Assembly: GCF_009742725.1 (NCBI RefSeq)
Contig: NZ_WPHG01000003.1
Coordinates: 248,001 to 312,000, forward strand
Reading direction: 5' to 3'
Origin: Nitratireductor arenosus
GTDB lineage: Bacteria > Pseudomonadota > Alphaproteobacteria > Rhizobiales > Rhizobiaceae
DNA: 64,000 nucleotides
In this document: piece after piece, positions 1 through 9,279 of the stretch
Position numbering within the stretch: position 1 is the first letter of the stretch
How the letters are laid out: every line of letters starts with the position of its first letter
The notes under the pieces: generated by a model
The model's database searches: none
Seen by the model: only the letters and a program-made list of their open reading frames with translations
Told to the model about the DNA's origin: nothing
Made by a program: the position numbers and the translations under genes

Positions 1-1
1 C

Positions 2-349
2 TTCACCGACGACAGGTCCATGCGCGCGCTCAACCGGCAATGGCGCGGCAAGGACAAGCCCACTAACGTGCTCTCCTTTCCCGCCTTTCCCGATCCGAGT
101 CCGAGCCGTATTCCGCCTATGCTGGGCGACATCGTGATCGCATTCGAGACGGTGCGCCGCGAGGCGACACTGGACGCAAAGCCTTTCGATCACCATCTCA
201 CCCATCTCTTGGTTCATGGTCTGTTGCATCTTTTGGGGTATGATCATGAAACCGACGACGACGCGGACCATATGGAAGCGACCGAAAGGCGCGTTCTGGC
301 GCGGCTTGCCATCGCCGATCCCTATACCGCAACTGACCGGAGCGAATGA
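2..349 (+). CDS. ybeY: Endoribonuclease YbeY (3' part only)
   Basis: Metal-dependent RNase needed for 16S rRNA 3'-end maturation and ribosome quality control. The gene is cut by the left edge: the frame is open from base 2 and reads FTDDRS before the first internal Met at 20, which matches the usual body of the family, so that Met is not the start. Family signatures are the [14 protein letters not shown] block near the left edge and the zinc motif [11 protein letters not shown] (bases 215-247), whose three His bind the metal. It lies 9 bp before the CorC-like gene, as in other rhizobial genomes where phoH, ybeY and corC/tlyC are neighbours. Confidence 0.95.
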   Translation, partial: FTDDRSMRALNRQWRGKDKPTNVLSFPAFPDPSPSRIPPMLGDIVIAFETVRREATLDAKPFDHHLTHLLVHGLLHLLGYDHETDDDADHMEATERRVLARLAIADPYTATDRSE

Positions 350-358
350 CCGACTGCG

Positions 359-1423
359 ATGAACCAGCGTGAACAAGCCGTCGCCGCGCCCGAGGCGGGC
401 GACGATGCGGGCTCGGGCGAACCGCCCGAGGAAAGCTCGAGTACCGGGGCGCCGCCCCAAAATGGTGGTCGGGGCCTATTTCAGAGATTTATGAGCCTAT
501 TTCGCGGGCGCAACGGGTCGACCCTGCGCGAGGATCTGGCCGATGCGCTCGCAGACGGCCAGCACGACAGCGCACCGTTTTCGCCGGGCGAACGCGCCAT
601 GCTGCACAACATTCTGCGCCTGCGCGAGGTGCGGGTGGAGGACGTCATGGTGCCACGCGCTGACATCGAGGCGGTCGAGCTTTCGACCACACTCGGCGAG
701 TTGCTAAAAATGTTCGAGGAATCGGGGCATTCGCGCATGCCCGTCTATGCCGAATCGCTGGATGATCCGCGCGGCATGGTTCACATTCGCGACGCCGTCA
801 CCCAACTGACGCGCTCGGCCCGGGCGAAAAAACCGCGCGGCGCCAAGCGCGCGGCCGCAAAGACCGCCGATCTCGACCTTGGTCAGGTCGATCTGACGCG
901 CACGATCGGCGACCTGAGCCTGACGCGGCCGGTGCTGTTCGTGCCGCCCTCCATGCTCGCCTCCGATCTGATGAACCGGATGCGGGCCGCCCGTACCCAG
1001 ATGGCGCTGGTCATTGACGAATATGGCGGCACGGACGGCCTGGCCTCGCTGGAGGACATCGTCGAGATGGTGGTCGGCGACATCGAGGACGAGCACGACG
1101 ACGAGGAGCCGATGATCACCAAGGCCGGCGACGGCGTCTTCGTCGTCGACGCCCGCGCCGAGATCGACGACGTCGCCGAGGCCATCGGCGACGGCTTCGC
1201 CGCTGAGGAGCACAGCGAGGACGTCGACACGATCGGTGGCATCATCTTCAACACGCTCGGCCGGGTGCCGGCACGTGGCGAGGTTGTCCAGGCTATTCCC
1301 GGCTTCGAATTCCACGTGCTCGACGCCGATCCGCGCCGCGTCAAACGCGTGCGTATCGTGCAGTTGCGCATGCCCGGGCGCAGAGCGCGTTCCCTGAGGG
1401 ATCATCCCGCCGACGAGGCCTGA
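359..1423 (+). CDS. CorC/TlyC-family CBS-domain protein (hemolysin-like)
   Basis: 354 residues with no membrane segments, so this is the short cytosolic CorC type rather than the membrane-anchored HlyC/CorB type. An acidic, low-complexity N-terminus is followed by a pair of CBS domains (first near MVPRADIEAVE at about residue 97, second ending near IDEYGGTDGLASLEDIVEMVVG) and a C-terminal CorC_HlyC transporter-associated domain (GGIIFNTLGRVPARGE). In enterobacteria CorC is linked to magnesium and cobalt efflux with CorA; the 'hemolysin' name comes from TlyC and its function here is unproven. It is sandwiched between ybeY and lnt, a conserved order suggesting co-transcription. Confidence 0.9.
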   Translation: MNQREQAVAAPEAGDDAGSGEPPEESSSTGAPPQNGGRGLFQRFMSLFRGRNGSTLREDLADALADGQHDSAPFSPGERAMLHNILRLREVRVEDVMVPRADIEAVELSTTLGELLKMFEESGHSRMPVYAESLDDPRGMVHIRDAVTQLTRSARAKKPRGAKRAAAKTADLDLGQVDLTRTIGDLSLTRPVLFVPPSMLASDLMNRMRAARTQMALVIDEYGGTDGLASLEDIVEMVVGDIEDEHDDEEPMITKAGDGVFVVDARAEIDDVAEAIGDGFAAEEHSEDVDTIGGIIFNTLGRVPARGEVVQAIPGFEFHVLDADPRRVKRVRIVQLRMPGRRARSLRDHPADEA

Positions 1424-1541
1424 AGTCGGATCCCCCGCAGGCGGGTCCGTTCGCCGGCGACGGTTTCGGGCAAGCCGCGTTTGGCAGGCTTTGGCCGGAT
1501 TGCTAAATCTCGGGCCCCTGATTCGCTGACTGGAAAGCCGG

Positions 1542-3137
1542 ATGACCGACCTTGCCGCGCGCGTGATCTTGCAGTGGGGATGGCGGCGGGTGGCCATCGC
1601 CGTCCTGGCGGGCGCGTGCGCCGTGCTCGCCTTGCCGCCCTACGACTTTTTTCCGGCCGGCTTCGTTTCTTTCACCGTGCTCGTCTGGCTCCTGGACGGC
1701 GTGGCGCCCGATCCCGGAGATCGCCTCGTAAGGCGGCTGCGCGGCGCGTTCGCCATCGGCTGGTGGTTTGGCTTCGGCTATTTCGTCGCCGGGCTGTGGT
1801 GGGTCGGGCGCGCCCTGTTGGTGGACGCGGACAATTTTGCCTGGGCTTTGCCGATCGCCGTGCTCGGCCTGCCCGCCCTGCTCGCCGTCTTCCACGGCCT
1901 GGCCGCCGCCCTCGCGCGCCTGGCATGGGCCGACGGCATCGGGCGCATCGTCGCGCTCGCTGCCGCCTTCGGCATTGCGGAATGGCTGCGTAGCTTCATC
2001 CTGACCGGTTTTCCCTGGAACGCGGTCGGCTACGCGGCCATGCCGGTGCCGTTGCTGATGCAGTCTGTCGGGGTCGTTGGCCTGTTCGGGATGAACGCGC
2101 TTGCGGTTCTGGTGTTCGCCATGCCGGCGCTCGCCGGTTTCCGGCGTCATCGCGGGGCGGGCATCGTCGTGGCGCTTCTTCTGATCGGCGCGCATCTCGG
2201 CTACGGCATCGTCCAGTTGCATTTCGTCCCGCCGGCCGAGGGCGGGCGCCGGCTGCAGGTCCGGGTGGTCCAGCCGTCCGTCTCCCAGAGCGGCAAATGG
2301 GAGCCGCAGGAGCGGGCCCGCATCATGAAGACGCTGCTCGATCTGTCGGCGCGGGCCGCCGCCGAAGGCCGTGAGCGGCCGGATCTGATCGTATGGCCGG
2401 AGACAGCGCTGCCTTTCGTCATCACCGAAAGGCCCGACGCGCTTGCCGCGATCGGCGCGATGCTCGGATCCGGCCAGGCTTTGTTCCTTGGCGCGGTGCG
2501 GTCCGAGACGGCCGCCTCGACCCAGGATGAGCCGCGCTACTATAACGCCGTCGTTGCCATTAACGACGATGGCGAGATCGTCGATGCCGTCGACAAGTTG
2601 CATCTGGTTCCCTTCGGCGAATATCTGCCCTTCCAGGACCTGCTCGATGGGCTCGGTTTCGAAACCGTGGCTGAAACGGTTGGCGGCTTTTCGGCGGGAT
2701 CGGCGCGTCGCGTTTTGTCCGCGCCGGGTGGGGTCGGCGCGCTGCCGATGATCTGCTACGAGATCATTTTCCCGGACCTGCTGGCCGGCATGGGTGCACA
2801 GGCTGACATCATCGTTAACGTCACCAACGATGCCTGGTTTGGCGACACGGCCGGTCCCTATCAGCATTTCCGGCAGGCCCAGGTACGCGCCGTTGAGACC
2901 GGAATGCCGCTGATCAGGGCGGCGAACAACGGAATTTCGGCGATAGTCGACGAAAAGGGCCGGGTCGTCGACGCGTTCGCGCTCGATGCGGTCGGGACCC
3001 TCGATGTCGCACTATTCGTTCCTGATCGCCAAAGCCGGCGCATGATTGATGCCGGACGCAATGGCTTATTGATTATATTGTTCTTTGCAACCCTGGCTTG
3101 TGGTATGAATATCAGTCAGAGGCTACGTTCCAAGTGA
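1542..3137 (+). CDS. lnt: Apolipoprotein N-acyltransferase Lnt
   Basis: Inner-membrane enzyme that adds the third acyl chain to the N-terminal cysteine of lipoproteins. 531 residues: several hydrophobic N-terminal segments up to about residue 230, a periplasmic nitrilase-like domain, and a last membrane helix near residues 505-525. The Glu-Lys-Cys triad is visible as WPETALPF (E287), DKLHLVPFGEYLP (K352) and MICYEIIFPD (C405). Its lipoprotein clients in this window would include the CpaD and TadD proteins of the Tad locus, which both carry lipoboxes. The start at 1542 gives the usual family length; the 118 bp before it hold no gene. Confidence 0.96.
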   Translation: MTDLAARVILQWGWRRVAIAVLAGACAVLALPPYDFFPAGFVSFTVLVWLLDGVAPDPGDRLVRRLRGAFAIGWWFGFGYFVAGLWWVGRALLVDADNFAWALPIAVLGLPALLAVFHGLAAALARLAWADGIGRIVALAAAFGIAEWLRSFILTGFPWNAVGYAAMPVPLLMQSVGVVGLFGMNALAVLVFAMPALAGFRRHRGAGIVVALLLIGAHLGYGIVQLHFVPPAEGGRRLQVRVVQPSVSQSGKWEPQERARIMKTLLDLSARAAAEGRERPDLIVWPETALPFVITERPDALAAIGAMLGSGQALFLGAVRSETAASTQDEPRYYNAVVAINDDGEIVDAVDKLHLVPFGEYLPFQDLLDGLGFETVAETVGGFSAGSARRVLSAPGGVGALPMICYEIIFPDLLAGMGAQADIIVNVTNDAWFGDTAGPYQHFRQAQVRAVETGMPLIRAANNGISAIVDEKGRVVDAFALDAVGTLDVALFVPDRQSRRMIDAGRNGLLIILFFATLACGMNISQRLRSK

Positions 3138-3274
3138 GGTGCGAAAGTCGCTAAAGGCAGGCATGGATTGCCAAATCGCCCTCTCTCTCGCCGCCCGTGA
3201 TTCTGGGGCCATGGGCATTTGGCGGGAACTCGTTGGAGCCAATTGAAAAGCCCGTGATAAACGGCGAGGACATT

Positions 3275-3691
3275 ATGCCTGACAACAAGAAGAAGCCGAA
3301 CCCGATCGATATCCATGTCGGGAGCCGCGTTCGTCTGCGGCGAAACATGCTGGGAATGAGCCAGGAGAAGCTTGGCGAAAGTCTCGGCGTGACGTTTCAG
3401 CAGATCCAGAAATACGAAAAAGGAACCAACCGGGTCGGCGCCAGCCGACTTCAAGCGATCGCATCGATCCTGAACGTTCCGGTGGCCTTCTTTTTCGAGG
3501 ATGCGCCGGTCGATCACCTTCCGGGAAACAAGGGTTTTTCCGAAGATCGTTCGACCAGCTACGTTGTCGATTTTCTCAGCAGCGCGGAAGGGCTTCAGCT
3601 CAACCGCTCTTTCGTGAAGATCTCCGACGCCCGCGTGCGCCGCAAGGTGATCGATTTGGTCAAGGCGCTGGCTTCCGAAGACGAGGCCTGA
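3275..3691 (+). CDS. XRE-family helix-turn-helix regulator
   Basis: 138-residue cytosolic DNA-binding protein. The HTH domain spans about residues 10-70 (VGSRVRLRRNMLGMSQEKLG, then FQQIQKYEKGTNRVGASRL), the lambda-repressor-like fold; the C-terminal half has no ligand domain that I recognise. The ATG at 3275 is chosen because GAGGA sits just upstream and the preceding in-frame residues do not look like protein. The gene lies between lnt and metK, a position where small XRE regulators are commonly found in rhizobia. Targets are unknown; control of metK or of itself is only a possibility. Confidence 0.88.
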   Translation: MPDNKKKPNPIDIHVGSRVRLRRNMLGMSQEKLGESLGVTFQQIQKYEKGTNRVGASRLQAIASILNVPVAFFFEDAPVDHLPGNKGFSEDRSTSYVVDFLSSAEGLQLNRSFVKISDARVRRKVIDLVKALASEDEA

Positions 3692-3791
3692 CCACGGGGC
3701 AAGCCGGCTTGAAAGGGGGGCGACCGCGTCGGGACGGCGCGGCGGGCGTTGTTCATTTTTTCAGGTTCGAGCCGGCCGTTGCGATTGGTTT

Positions 3792-3821
3792 CTTGACGAT
3801 GACGCGCTCATTTCGCTAACA
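3792..3821 (+). promoter_or_regulatory. Candidate metK promoter
   Basis: CTTGAC (3792-3797) matches the rhizobial -35 exactly. CTAACA (3816-3821) is a weaker -10 at 18 bp spacing. The leader that follows contains a short hairpin (AGTAGG, loop CAAT, CCTGCT) just before the ribosome binding site. No SAM riboswitch consensus that I know is recognisable. Confidence 0.4.
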
Positions 3822-3878
3822 GATGCCCCCGCGAAGTAGGCAATCCTGCTCTTCGTGTTCATTCCAGAGGGGACACCC

Positions 3879-5177
<1,299 letters not shown>

Positions 5178-5189
5178 GGCGATGTTCCG

Positions 5190-5888
5190 GTGACGGAGGA
5201 CGCACGCGGCAGCCGGGCCACCGAGGCCTTTTTCGGCCGGCGTCGCGGCAAGACCCTTCGTCCGCGGCAGGAGGCGCTCGTTGACCGCCTGCTGCCGCGT
5301 CTGGCCCTCGACCTTACTGCCGGGGCGCCGCCGCTGGCGACGCTGTTCGACCCCGAAGTCACCGATTTCAGGCTTGAGATCGGCTTCGGCGGCGGCGAGC
5401 AGCTCCTGCATGAAAGCGGGCGCCATCCGAAAACGGGCTTCATCGGCGTCGAGCCCTTCGTCAACGGCATGGCCAAGTTACTGTCGGCGCTCGATGAGAA
5501 CCCGCGGCGCAATGTCCGCCTGCATGACGACGATGCGACCGAATTGCTGGACTGGCTGCCACCGGCGAGCCTCACCGGCATAGACCTGCTTTATCCCGAC
5601 CCTTGGCCGAAGCGTCGCCATTGGAAACGCCGCTTCGTTAGCCGCTCTAATCTCGGCCGCTTCGCGCGCGTGCTGCGGCCGGGCGGGCGCTTCCGCTTCG
5701 CCTCTGACATCGACAGCTATGTCAACTGGACGCTTCTACACTGTAGAGGCCACCCCGCCTTTGCCTGGGAGGCGGCCTCGGCGGCGGATTGGCGCACGCC
5801 CTATGAGGGCTGGCCGGGCACCCGCTACGAGGCCAAGGCGCTGCGCGAGGGCCGCGTTCCTGCCTATCTGACCTTCACGCGACGTTGA
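5190..5888 (+). CDS. trmB: tRNA (guanine-N7)-methyltransferase TrmB
   Basis: SAM-dependent methyltransferase that forms m7G46 in tRNA. 232 residues with a GTG start 12 bp after the metK stop. The SAM loop is [11 protein letters not shown] and the family hallmark [15 protein letters not shown] is present, followed by FRFASD. The N-terminal [14 protein letters not shown] region is the basic tRNA-binding tail typical of TrmB. Close spacing suggests co-transcription with metK. In many rhizobia trmB is followed directly by rimP; here three genes of arginine metabolism intervene. Confidence 0.95.
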   Translation: MTEDARGSRATEAFFGRRRGKTLRPRQEALVDRLLPRLALDLTAGAPPLATLFDPEVTDFRLEIGFGGGEQLLHESGRHPKTGFIGVEPFVNGMAKLLSALDENPRRNVRLHDDDATELLDWLPPASLTGIDLLYPDPWPKRRHWKRRFVSRSNLGRFARVLRPGGRFRFASDIDSYVNWTLLHCRGHPAFAWEAASAADWRTPYEGWPGTRYEAKALREGRVPAYLTFTRR

Positions 5889-5894
5889 GAAACG

Positions 5895-6344
5895 CTAAAG
5901 GCGCGCCTTCGTCGAGCGCGGGGTCGCGAGCAGCAGGCTGGTCTCGCTGCCGGTGATGCCGGGTATCAGCCGGATGCGCCGCAGCACGGCGTCGAACTCG
6001 GTCAGCGAGGCGGTGCCGAGCTCGACCACCAAGTCCCAGCGCCCATTGGTGGTGTGAACCGTGGCGACTTCCGCAAACCCGCCCAGCGTCCGGATTACCC
6101 GGTCGGCGGCGTGGCCCTCGATTTCGATCATCATGATGCCGCGAATGCGCTGGTCGACCGCGTCGGCGCGCAGGATCACCGTATAGCCGAGAATTTCGCC
6201 GCTCCTCTCCAGGCGTTCCATATGGGCCCGCACGGTCGCGCGCGAGGCGCCGAGCTCAATGGCGAGATCGGAGATGCTGCGCCGGGCATCGTGCCGCAGC
6301 AGGGTGATCAGATTTTGATCCAACGTATCCAAGTTTCTGGCCAA
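5895..6344 (-). CDS. Lrp/AsnC-family transcriptional regulator
   Basis: 149 residues. The N-terminal winged helix is LDQNLITLLRHDARRSISDLA with SRATVRAHMERLERSGEILGY; the C-terminal RAM/Lrp sensor domain (about 70-140) would bind an amino acid. It is convergent with trmB (6 bp between stops) and divergent from arginase. Lrp-type activators commonly regulate rocF/ocd-like genes in response to arginine or ornithine, and that is the likely role. The frame begins with TTG at 6344, with a second TTG at 6332 giving MDTLDQN; neither has a clear Shine-Dalgarno, so the exact start is uncertain. Confidence 0.9.
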   Translation of the reverse strand: MARNLDTLDQNLITLLRHDARRSISDLAIELGASRATVRAHMERLERSGEILGYTVILRADAVDQRIRGIMMIEIEGHAADRVIRTLGGFAEVATVHTTNGRWDLVVELGTASLTEFDAVLRRIRLIPGITGSETSLLLATPRSTKARL

Positions 6345-6391
6345 AATGAAAACTTAGTCCACCGAAACGGTAAAACATCCTTCAGGATTTG

Positions 6392-6426
6392 CCAAATCAT
6401 CGTGTTCACTGTGCCGGATGATTGGG
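6392..6426. promoter_or_regulatory. Hyphenated palindrome, likely Lrp-type operator
   Basis: CCAAATCATC (6392-6401) and GATGATTGGG (6417-6426) form an inverted repeat with 9 of 10 positions complementary, separated by 15 bases. It sits midway in the 120 bp region between the divergent regulator and arginase, where an Lrp-family protein would be expected to act on both. No convincing -35/-10 pair stands out beside it. Confidence 0.5.
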
Positions 6427-6464
6427 TTTCACTGATGGAGTGACGCTTTGCGGGAGTTTGGACG

Positions 6465-7385
6465 ATGCGATGCAGGATCGTGGGCGCGCCGGTTGAGGAC
6501 GGTGCCGGCCGCATGGGATGCGAGATGGGGCCGAGCGCCCTGCGCACGGCCGGCCTGGTCGCGGCTCTTCGCGCGCTCGGTCACGAGGTGGTCGACATGG
6601 GCCCCGCGCGGCGGGCGCGTCTGAGGGCACTGCGCCACGCCAATGCCGCGCTCAAGGCCCTGCCCGAGGTCGCGGCCTGGACCGAGGCGCTCCGCGAGGC
6701 CGCCTACCAGGCCAGCGCGGACGCGATGCCAATTTTTCTCGGCGGCGATCATTCGATCTCGGCCGGCACCTTGTCCGGCGTGGCGCGCCGGGCGGCCGAG
6801 AACGGGCGCCCGCTGTTTGTGCTTTGGCTCGACGCCCACCCCGATTTTCACACGCTCGACACCACCGTGAGCGGCAATCTGCACGGCGTCCCGCTCGCCT
6901 ATGCCAGCGGTCAGCCCGGTTTTGAGGGTTATTTTCCCGACCTGCCGGCGCGGGTCGAACCGACGCGAATCTGTACCTTCGGTCTACGCAGCGTCGATCC
7001 GGCCGAACGCAGCGCGCTGACGGCCGCCGGCGTCACCGTGCACGACATGCGTGCTATCGACGAGCACGGCGCCGCGCCGCTGATGCGCGATTTCATTGCC
7101 CGCGTTGCCGCCGCCGACGGTCTTTTGCATGTCAGTCTCGACGTCGACTTCCTCGATCCCGGCATCGCACCGGCGGTCGGTACGATGGTGCCGGGCGGCG
7201 CGACCTTCCGCGAGGCGCATCTGGTGATGGAGATGTTGAGCGACAGCGGTCTTGTCACCAGCCTAGACCTGGTCGAACTCAACCCTTTCCTCGACGAACG
7301 CGGTCGCACCGCCACCTTGCTGGTCGACTTGACCGCCAGCCTGCTCGGCCGCCGGATCATGGACCGCCCTACACGGAGTTTTTGA
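6465..7385 (+). CDS. rocF: Arginase (ureohydrolase family)
   Basis: Hydrolyses arginine to ornithine and urea. 306 residues, the usual length. The binuclear manganese ligands are visible in FLGGDHS, LDAHPDFH and SLDVDFLDP, and the family motif continues into GIAPAVGTMVPGG. A GGGAG ribosome binding site precedes the ATG. The next gene converts ornithine to proline, so the pair makes a complete arginine-to-proline route controlled by the divergent Lrp-type regulator. No urease genes are present in this window. Confidence 0.94.
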   Translation: MRCRIVGAPVEDGAGRMGCEMGPSALRTAGLVAALRALGHEVVDMGPARRARLRALRHANAALKALPEVAAWTEALREAAYQASADAMPIFLGGDHSISAGTLSGVARRAAENGRPLFVLWLDAHPDFHTLDTTVSGNLHGVPLAYASGQPGFEGYFPDLPARVEPTRICTFGLRSVDPAERSALTAAGVTVHDMRAIDEHGAAPLMRDFIARVAAADGLLHVSLDVDFLDPGIAPAVGTMVPGGATFREAHLVMEMLSDSGLVTSLDLVELNPFLDERGRTATLLVDLTASLLGRRIMDRPTRSF

Positions 7386-7387
7386 CC

Positions 7388-8446
7388 ATGGGATACGCCC
7401 CTTCCGAACTCGCTCTGGTGCCCTTTGTCAGTGTCGAAAACATGATGCGCATCGTCCACGCGACCGGCATCGAGCGCTTCCTGGCCGAGCTCGCCCGCTA
7501 CATCGAGGAGGACTTCCGCCGCTGGGAGCTGTTCGACAAGACCCCGCGCGTCGCCTCGCATTCGCGCGAGGGCGTGATCGAGCTGATGCCGACGAGCGAC
7601 GGCGAGGCCTACGGCTTCAAATATGTCAACGGCCATCCCAAGAACACCAGGGAAGGCCGCCAGACCGTGACGGCGTTCGGCGTCATGGCCGAGGTCGACA
7701 CCGGCTATCCCGTGCTGATCACCGAAATGACCATCCTCACCGCGCTGCGCACGGCGGCGATGTCGGCGCTGGCCGCGCGCCATTTGGCGCCCGACGGCGC
7801 CAGGACCATGGCGCTGATCGGCAATGGCGCGCAGTCGGAATTCCAGGCGTTGGCCTTCAAGGCGCTGGTCGGCGTCGACCGGCTGCGGCTTTACGATATC
7901 GACCGCGCCGCCAGCCGCCGCTGCGCGCGCAACCTCGCCGGCCGCGGTTTGGACATCACGCTGTGCGGCGGGCCGCAGGAGGCGGTCGAGGGCGCCGACA
8001 TCATCACCACGGTCACCGCCGACAAGCAATACGCCACCATCCTGACCGACAACATGGTCGGTCCCGGCATCCACATCAACGCGGTCGGCGGCGACTGCCC
8101 AGGCAAGACGGAGCTGCACCGCGACATCCTGATGCGATCCTCGATCTTCGTCGAATACCCGCCGCAGACCCGGGTCGAGGGCGAAATCCAGCAGCTTGCC
8201 GCCGATCATCCCGTCACCGAGTTATGGCGAGTGATAACCGGCGGGACGCCCGGCCGGAGCGCGCGCGACGAGATCACCCTGTTCGATTCGGTCGGCTTCG
8301 CGGTCGAGGATTTTTCCGCCCTGCGCTACATGCGCGCCCTTCTGTCCGGATTGCCCTATTTCGACAAGCTGGATCTGCTTGCCGATCCCGACGATCCGCG
8401 CGACCTGTTCGGCATGCTGATGCGGGCGCAGCCGCAAGCCGCCTGA
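7388..8446 (+). CDS. ocd: Ornithine cyclodeaminase
   Basis: NAD-dependent enzyme of the mu-crystallin family that turns ornithine into proline plus ammonia. 352 residues from the ATG at 7388, which follows the arginase stop by 2 bp and has GGAG about 10 bases upstream; a TTG at 7382 is in frame but less likely. The nucleotide-binding segment is ALIGNGAQSEFQ (GxGxQ type), and the ornithine-binding region includes KYVNGHPKNTREGRQTV. An early ENMMRIV and the late LFDSVGFAVEDFSALRY are typical of the ornithine-specific clade rather than of alanine or ketimine reductases. Translational coupling with arginase is likely. Confidence 0.93.
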   Translation: MGYAPSELALVPFVSVENMMRIVHATGIERFLAELARYIEEDFRRWELFDKTPRVASHSREGVIELMPTSDGEAYGFKYVNGHPKNTREGRQTVTAFGVMAEVDTGYPVLITEMTILTALRTAAMSALAARHLAPDGARTMALIGNGAQSEFQALAFKALVGVDRLRLYDIDRAASRRCARNLAGRGLDITLCGGPQEAVEGADIITTVTADKQYATILTDNMVGPGIHINAVGGDCPGKTELHRDILMRSSIFVEYPPQTRVEGEIQQLAADHPVTELWRVITGGTPGRSARDEITLFDSVGFAVEDFSALRYMRALLSGLPYFDKLDLLADPDDPRDLFGMLMRAQPQAA

Positions 8447-8481
8447 GCCGCAGACCGGGACGAGGTGATCCGGCGCTTGCC

Positions 8482-8510
8482 CTTGCATTTTGCCCCGGTC
8501 GGGACTATAT
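8482..8510 (+). promoter_or_regulatory. Promoter of the rimP-nusA-infB cluster
   Basis: CTTGCA (8482-8487), 17 bases, then CTATAT (8505-8510). The -10 is identical to, and the -35 one or two bases away from, the rhizobial housekeeping consensus CTTGAC-N17-CTATAT. Transcription would start near 8517, giving a leader of about 80 nt before rimP. Confidence 0.65.
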
Positions 8511-8538
8511 CAGTTTCAAATTCTTGGTCGCGATGACG

Positions 8539-8570
8539 AAGAGTGGGTCCCGCCGGTCCCGCTCTTTTTT
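8539..8570 (+). terminator. Leader hairpin with U tract before rimP (probable attenuator)
   Basis: AAGAGTGGG (8539-8547) pairs with CCCGCTCTT (8558-8566), nine pairs with one G-U, and is followed by a run of six T (8565-8570). This is a complete intrinsic terminator located between the promoter at 8482-8510 and the rimP start, so it would stop transcripts of this operon early unless antagonised. Premature terminators upstream of rimP have been proposed for other bacteria. Confidence 0.65.
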
Positions 8571-8596
8571 GTTACCTGCGACCCGTCGGAGACCTC

Positions 8597-9232
8597 ATGA
8601 CCCACGAAGAAAGCGCCGCGACACAGGACGATGACCGCCTGATCCGCGAAAGCGGCGTCGAGGCGCGTATCGCCGCGCTGATCTGGCCGCTGCTGCGCTC
8701 GATGGGTTTTCGCCTCGTGCGGGTTCGGCTTTCCGGCCAGAACGGGCTGACGCTGCAGATCATGGCCGAGCGCGAGGACGGCACCATGACGGTGGCCGAT
8801 TGCGAGGAGCTGAGCCGCGCGGTTTCGCCGGCGCTCGATGTCGAAGACCTGATCGACAAGGCCTACCATCTGGAAGTCTCCTCGCCGGGTATCGACCGGC
8901 CCCTGGTCAGGACGGCGGACTTTGCGGCCTGGCAGGGCCATCTCGCCAAGCTAGAGACCGCCGTGATGGTCGCCGAGCGCAAGCGTTTCCGCGGTCGCAT
9001 CGCCGAGGCCGGCGCGGACGGGATCGTGCTGGAGCGCGACCAGGCCAGTTACGGCGACGAGCCCAGGGTGGAGATCCCCTACGACACGATCGCCGATGCC
9101 CGGCTGATCCTGACCGACGATTTGATCCGCGATGCGCTGGCCAAGGACAAGCAGGCGCGCCAGGCGGCCAAAAAGCTGCGCGGCGACCAGGCCGACGGCG
9201 ACAATGACAACGACAACGAACCGCAGACATGA
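8597..9232 (+). CDS. rimP: Ribosome maturation factor RimP
   Basis: Helps assemble the 30S subunit. 211 residues. The N-terminal domain contains [20 protein letters not shown] and the conserved SPGIDRPL; the C-terminal SH3-like domain follows, with an unusually long Lys/Arg- then Asp/Asn-rich tail ([12 protein letters not shown]). The ATG at 8597 has GGAG six bases upstream; earlier in-frame codons lie inside the leader terminator and are not coding. It is first in the order rimP-nusA-ylxR-infB-rbfA-truB-rpsO-pnp shared by most bacteria. Confidence 0.95.
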   Translation: MTHEESAATQDDDRLIRESGVEARIAALIWPLLRSMGFRLVRVRLSGQNGLTLQIMAEREDGTMTVADCEELSRAVSPALDVEDLIDKAYHLEVSSPGIDRPLVRTADFAAWQGHLAKLETAVMVAERKRFRGRIAEAGADGIVLERDQASYGDEPRVEIPYDTIADARLILTDDLIRDALAKDKQARQAAKKLRGDQADGDNDNDNEPQT

Positions 9233-9279
9233 CCAAAACGGATCGGCACAACGGCCGGTCCGCGTAAAGGGAGACTGAA

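Noticed and set aside
3755-3780. GGTTCGAGCC resembling a tRNA T loop before metK
   Set aside because: No matching acceptor, D or anticodon stems can be built around it. No tRNA gene is seen anywhere in the window.
3822-3878. Possible SAM riboswitch in the metK leader
   Set aside because: A short hairpin is present, but the SAM-II and SAM/SAH consensus elements I know are not recognisable, and the leader seems too short.
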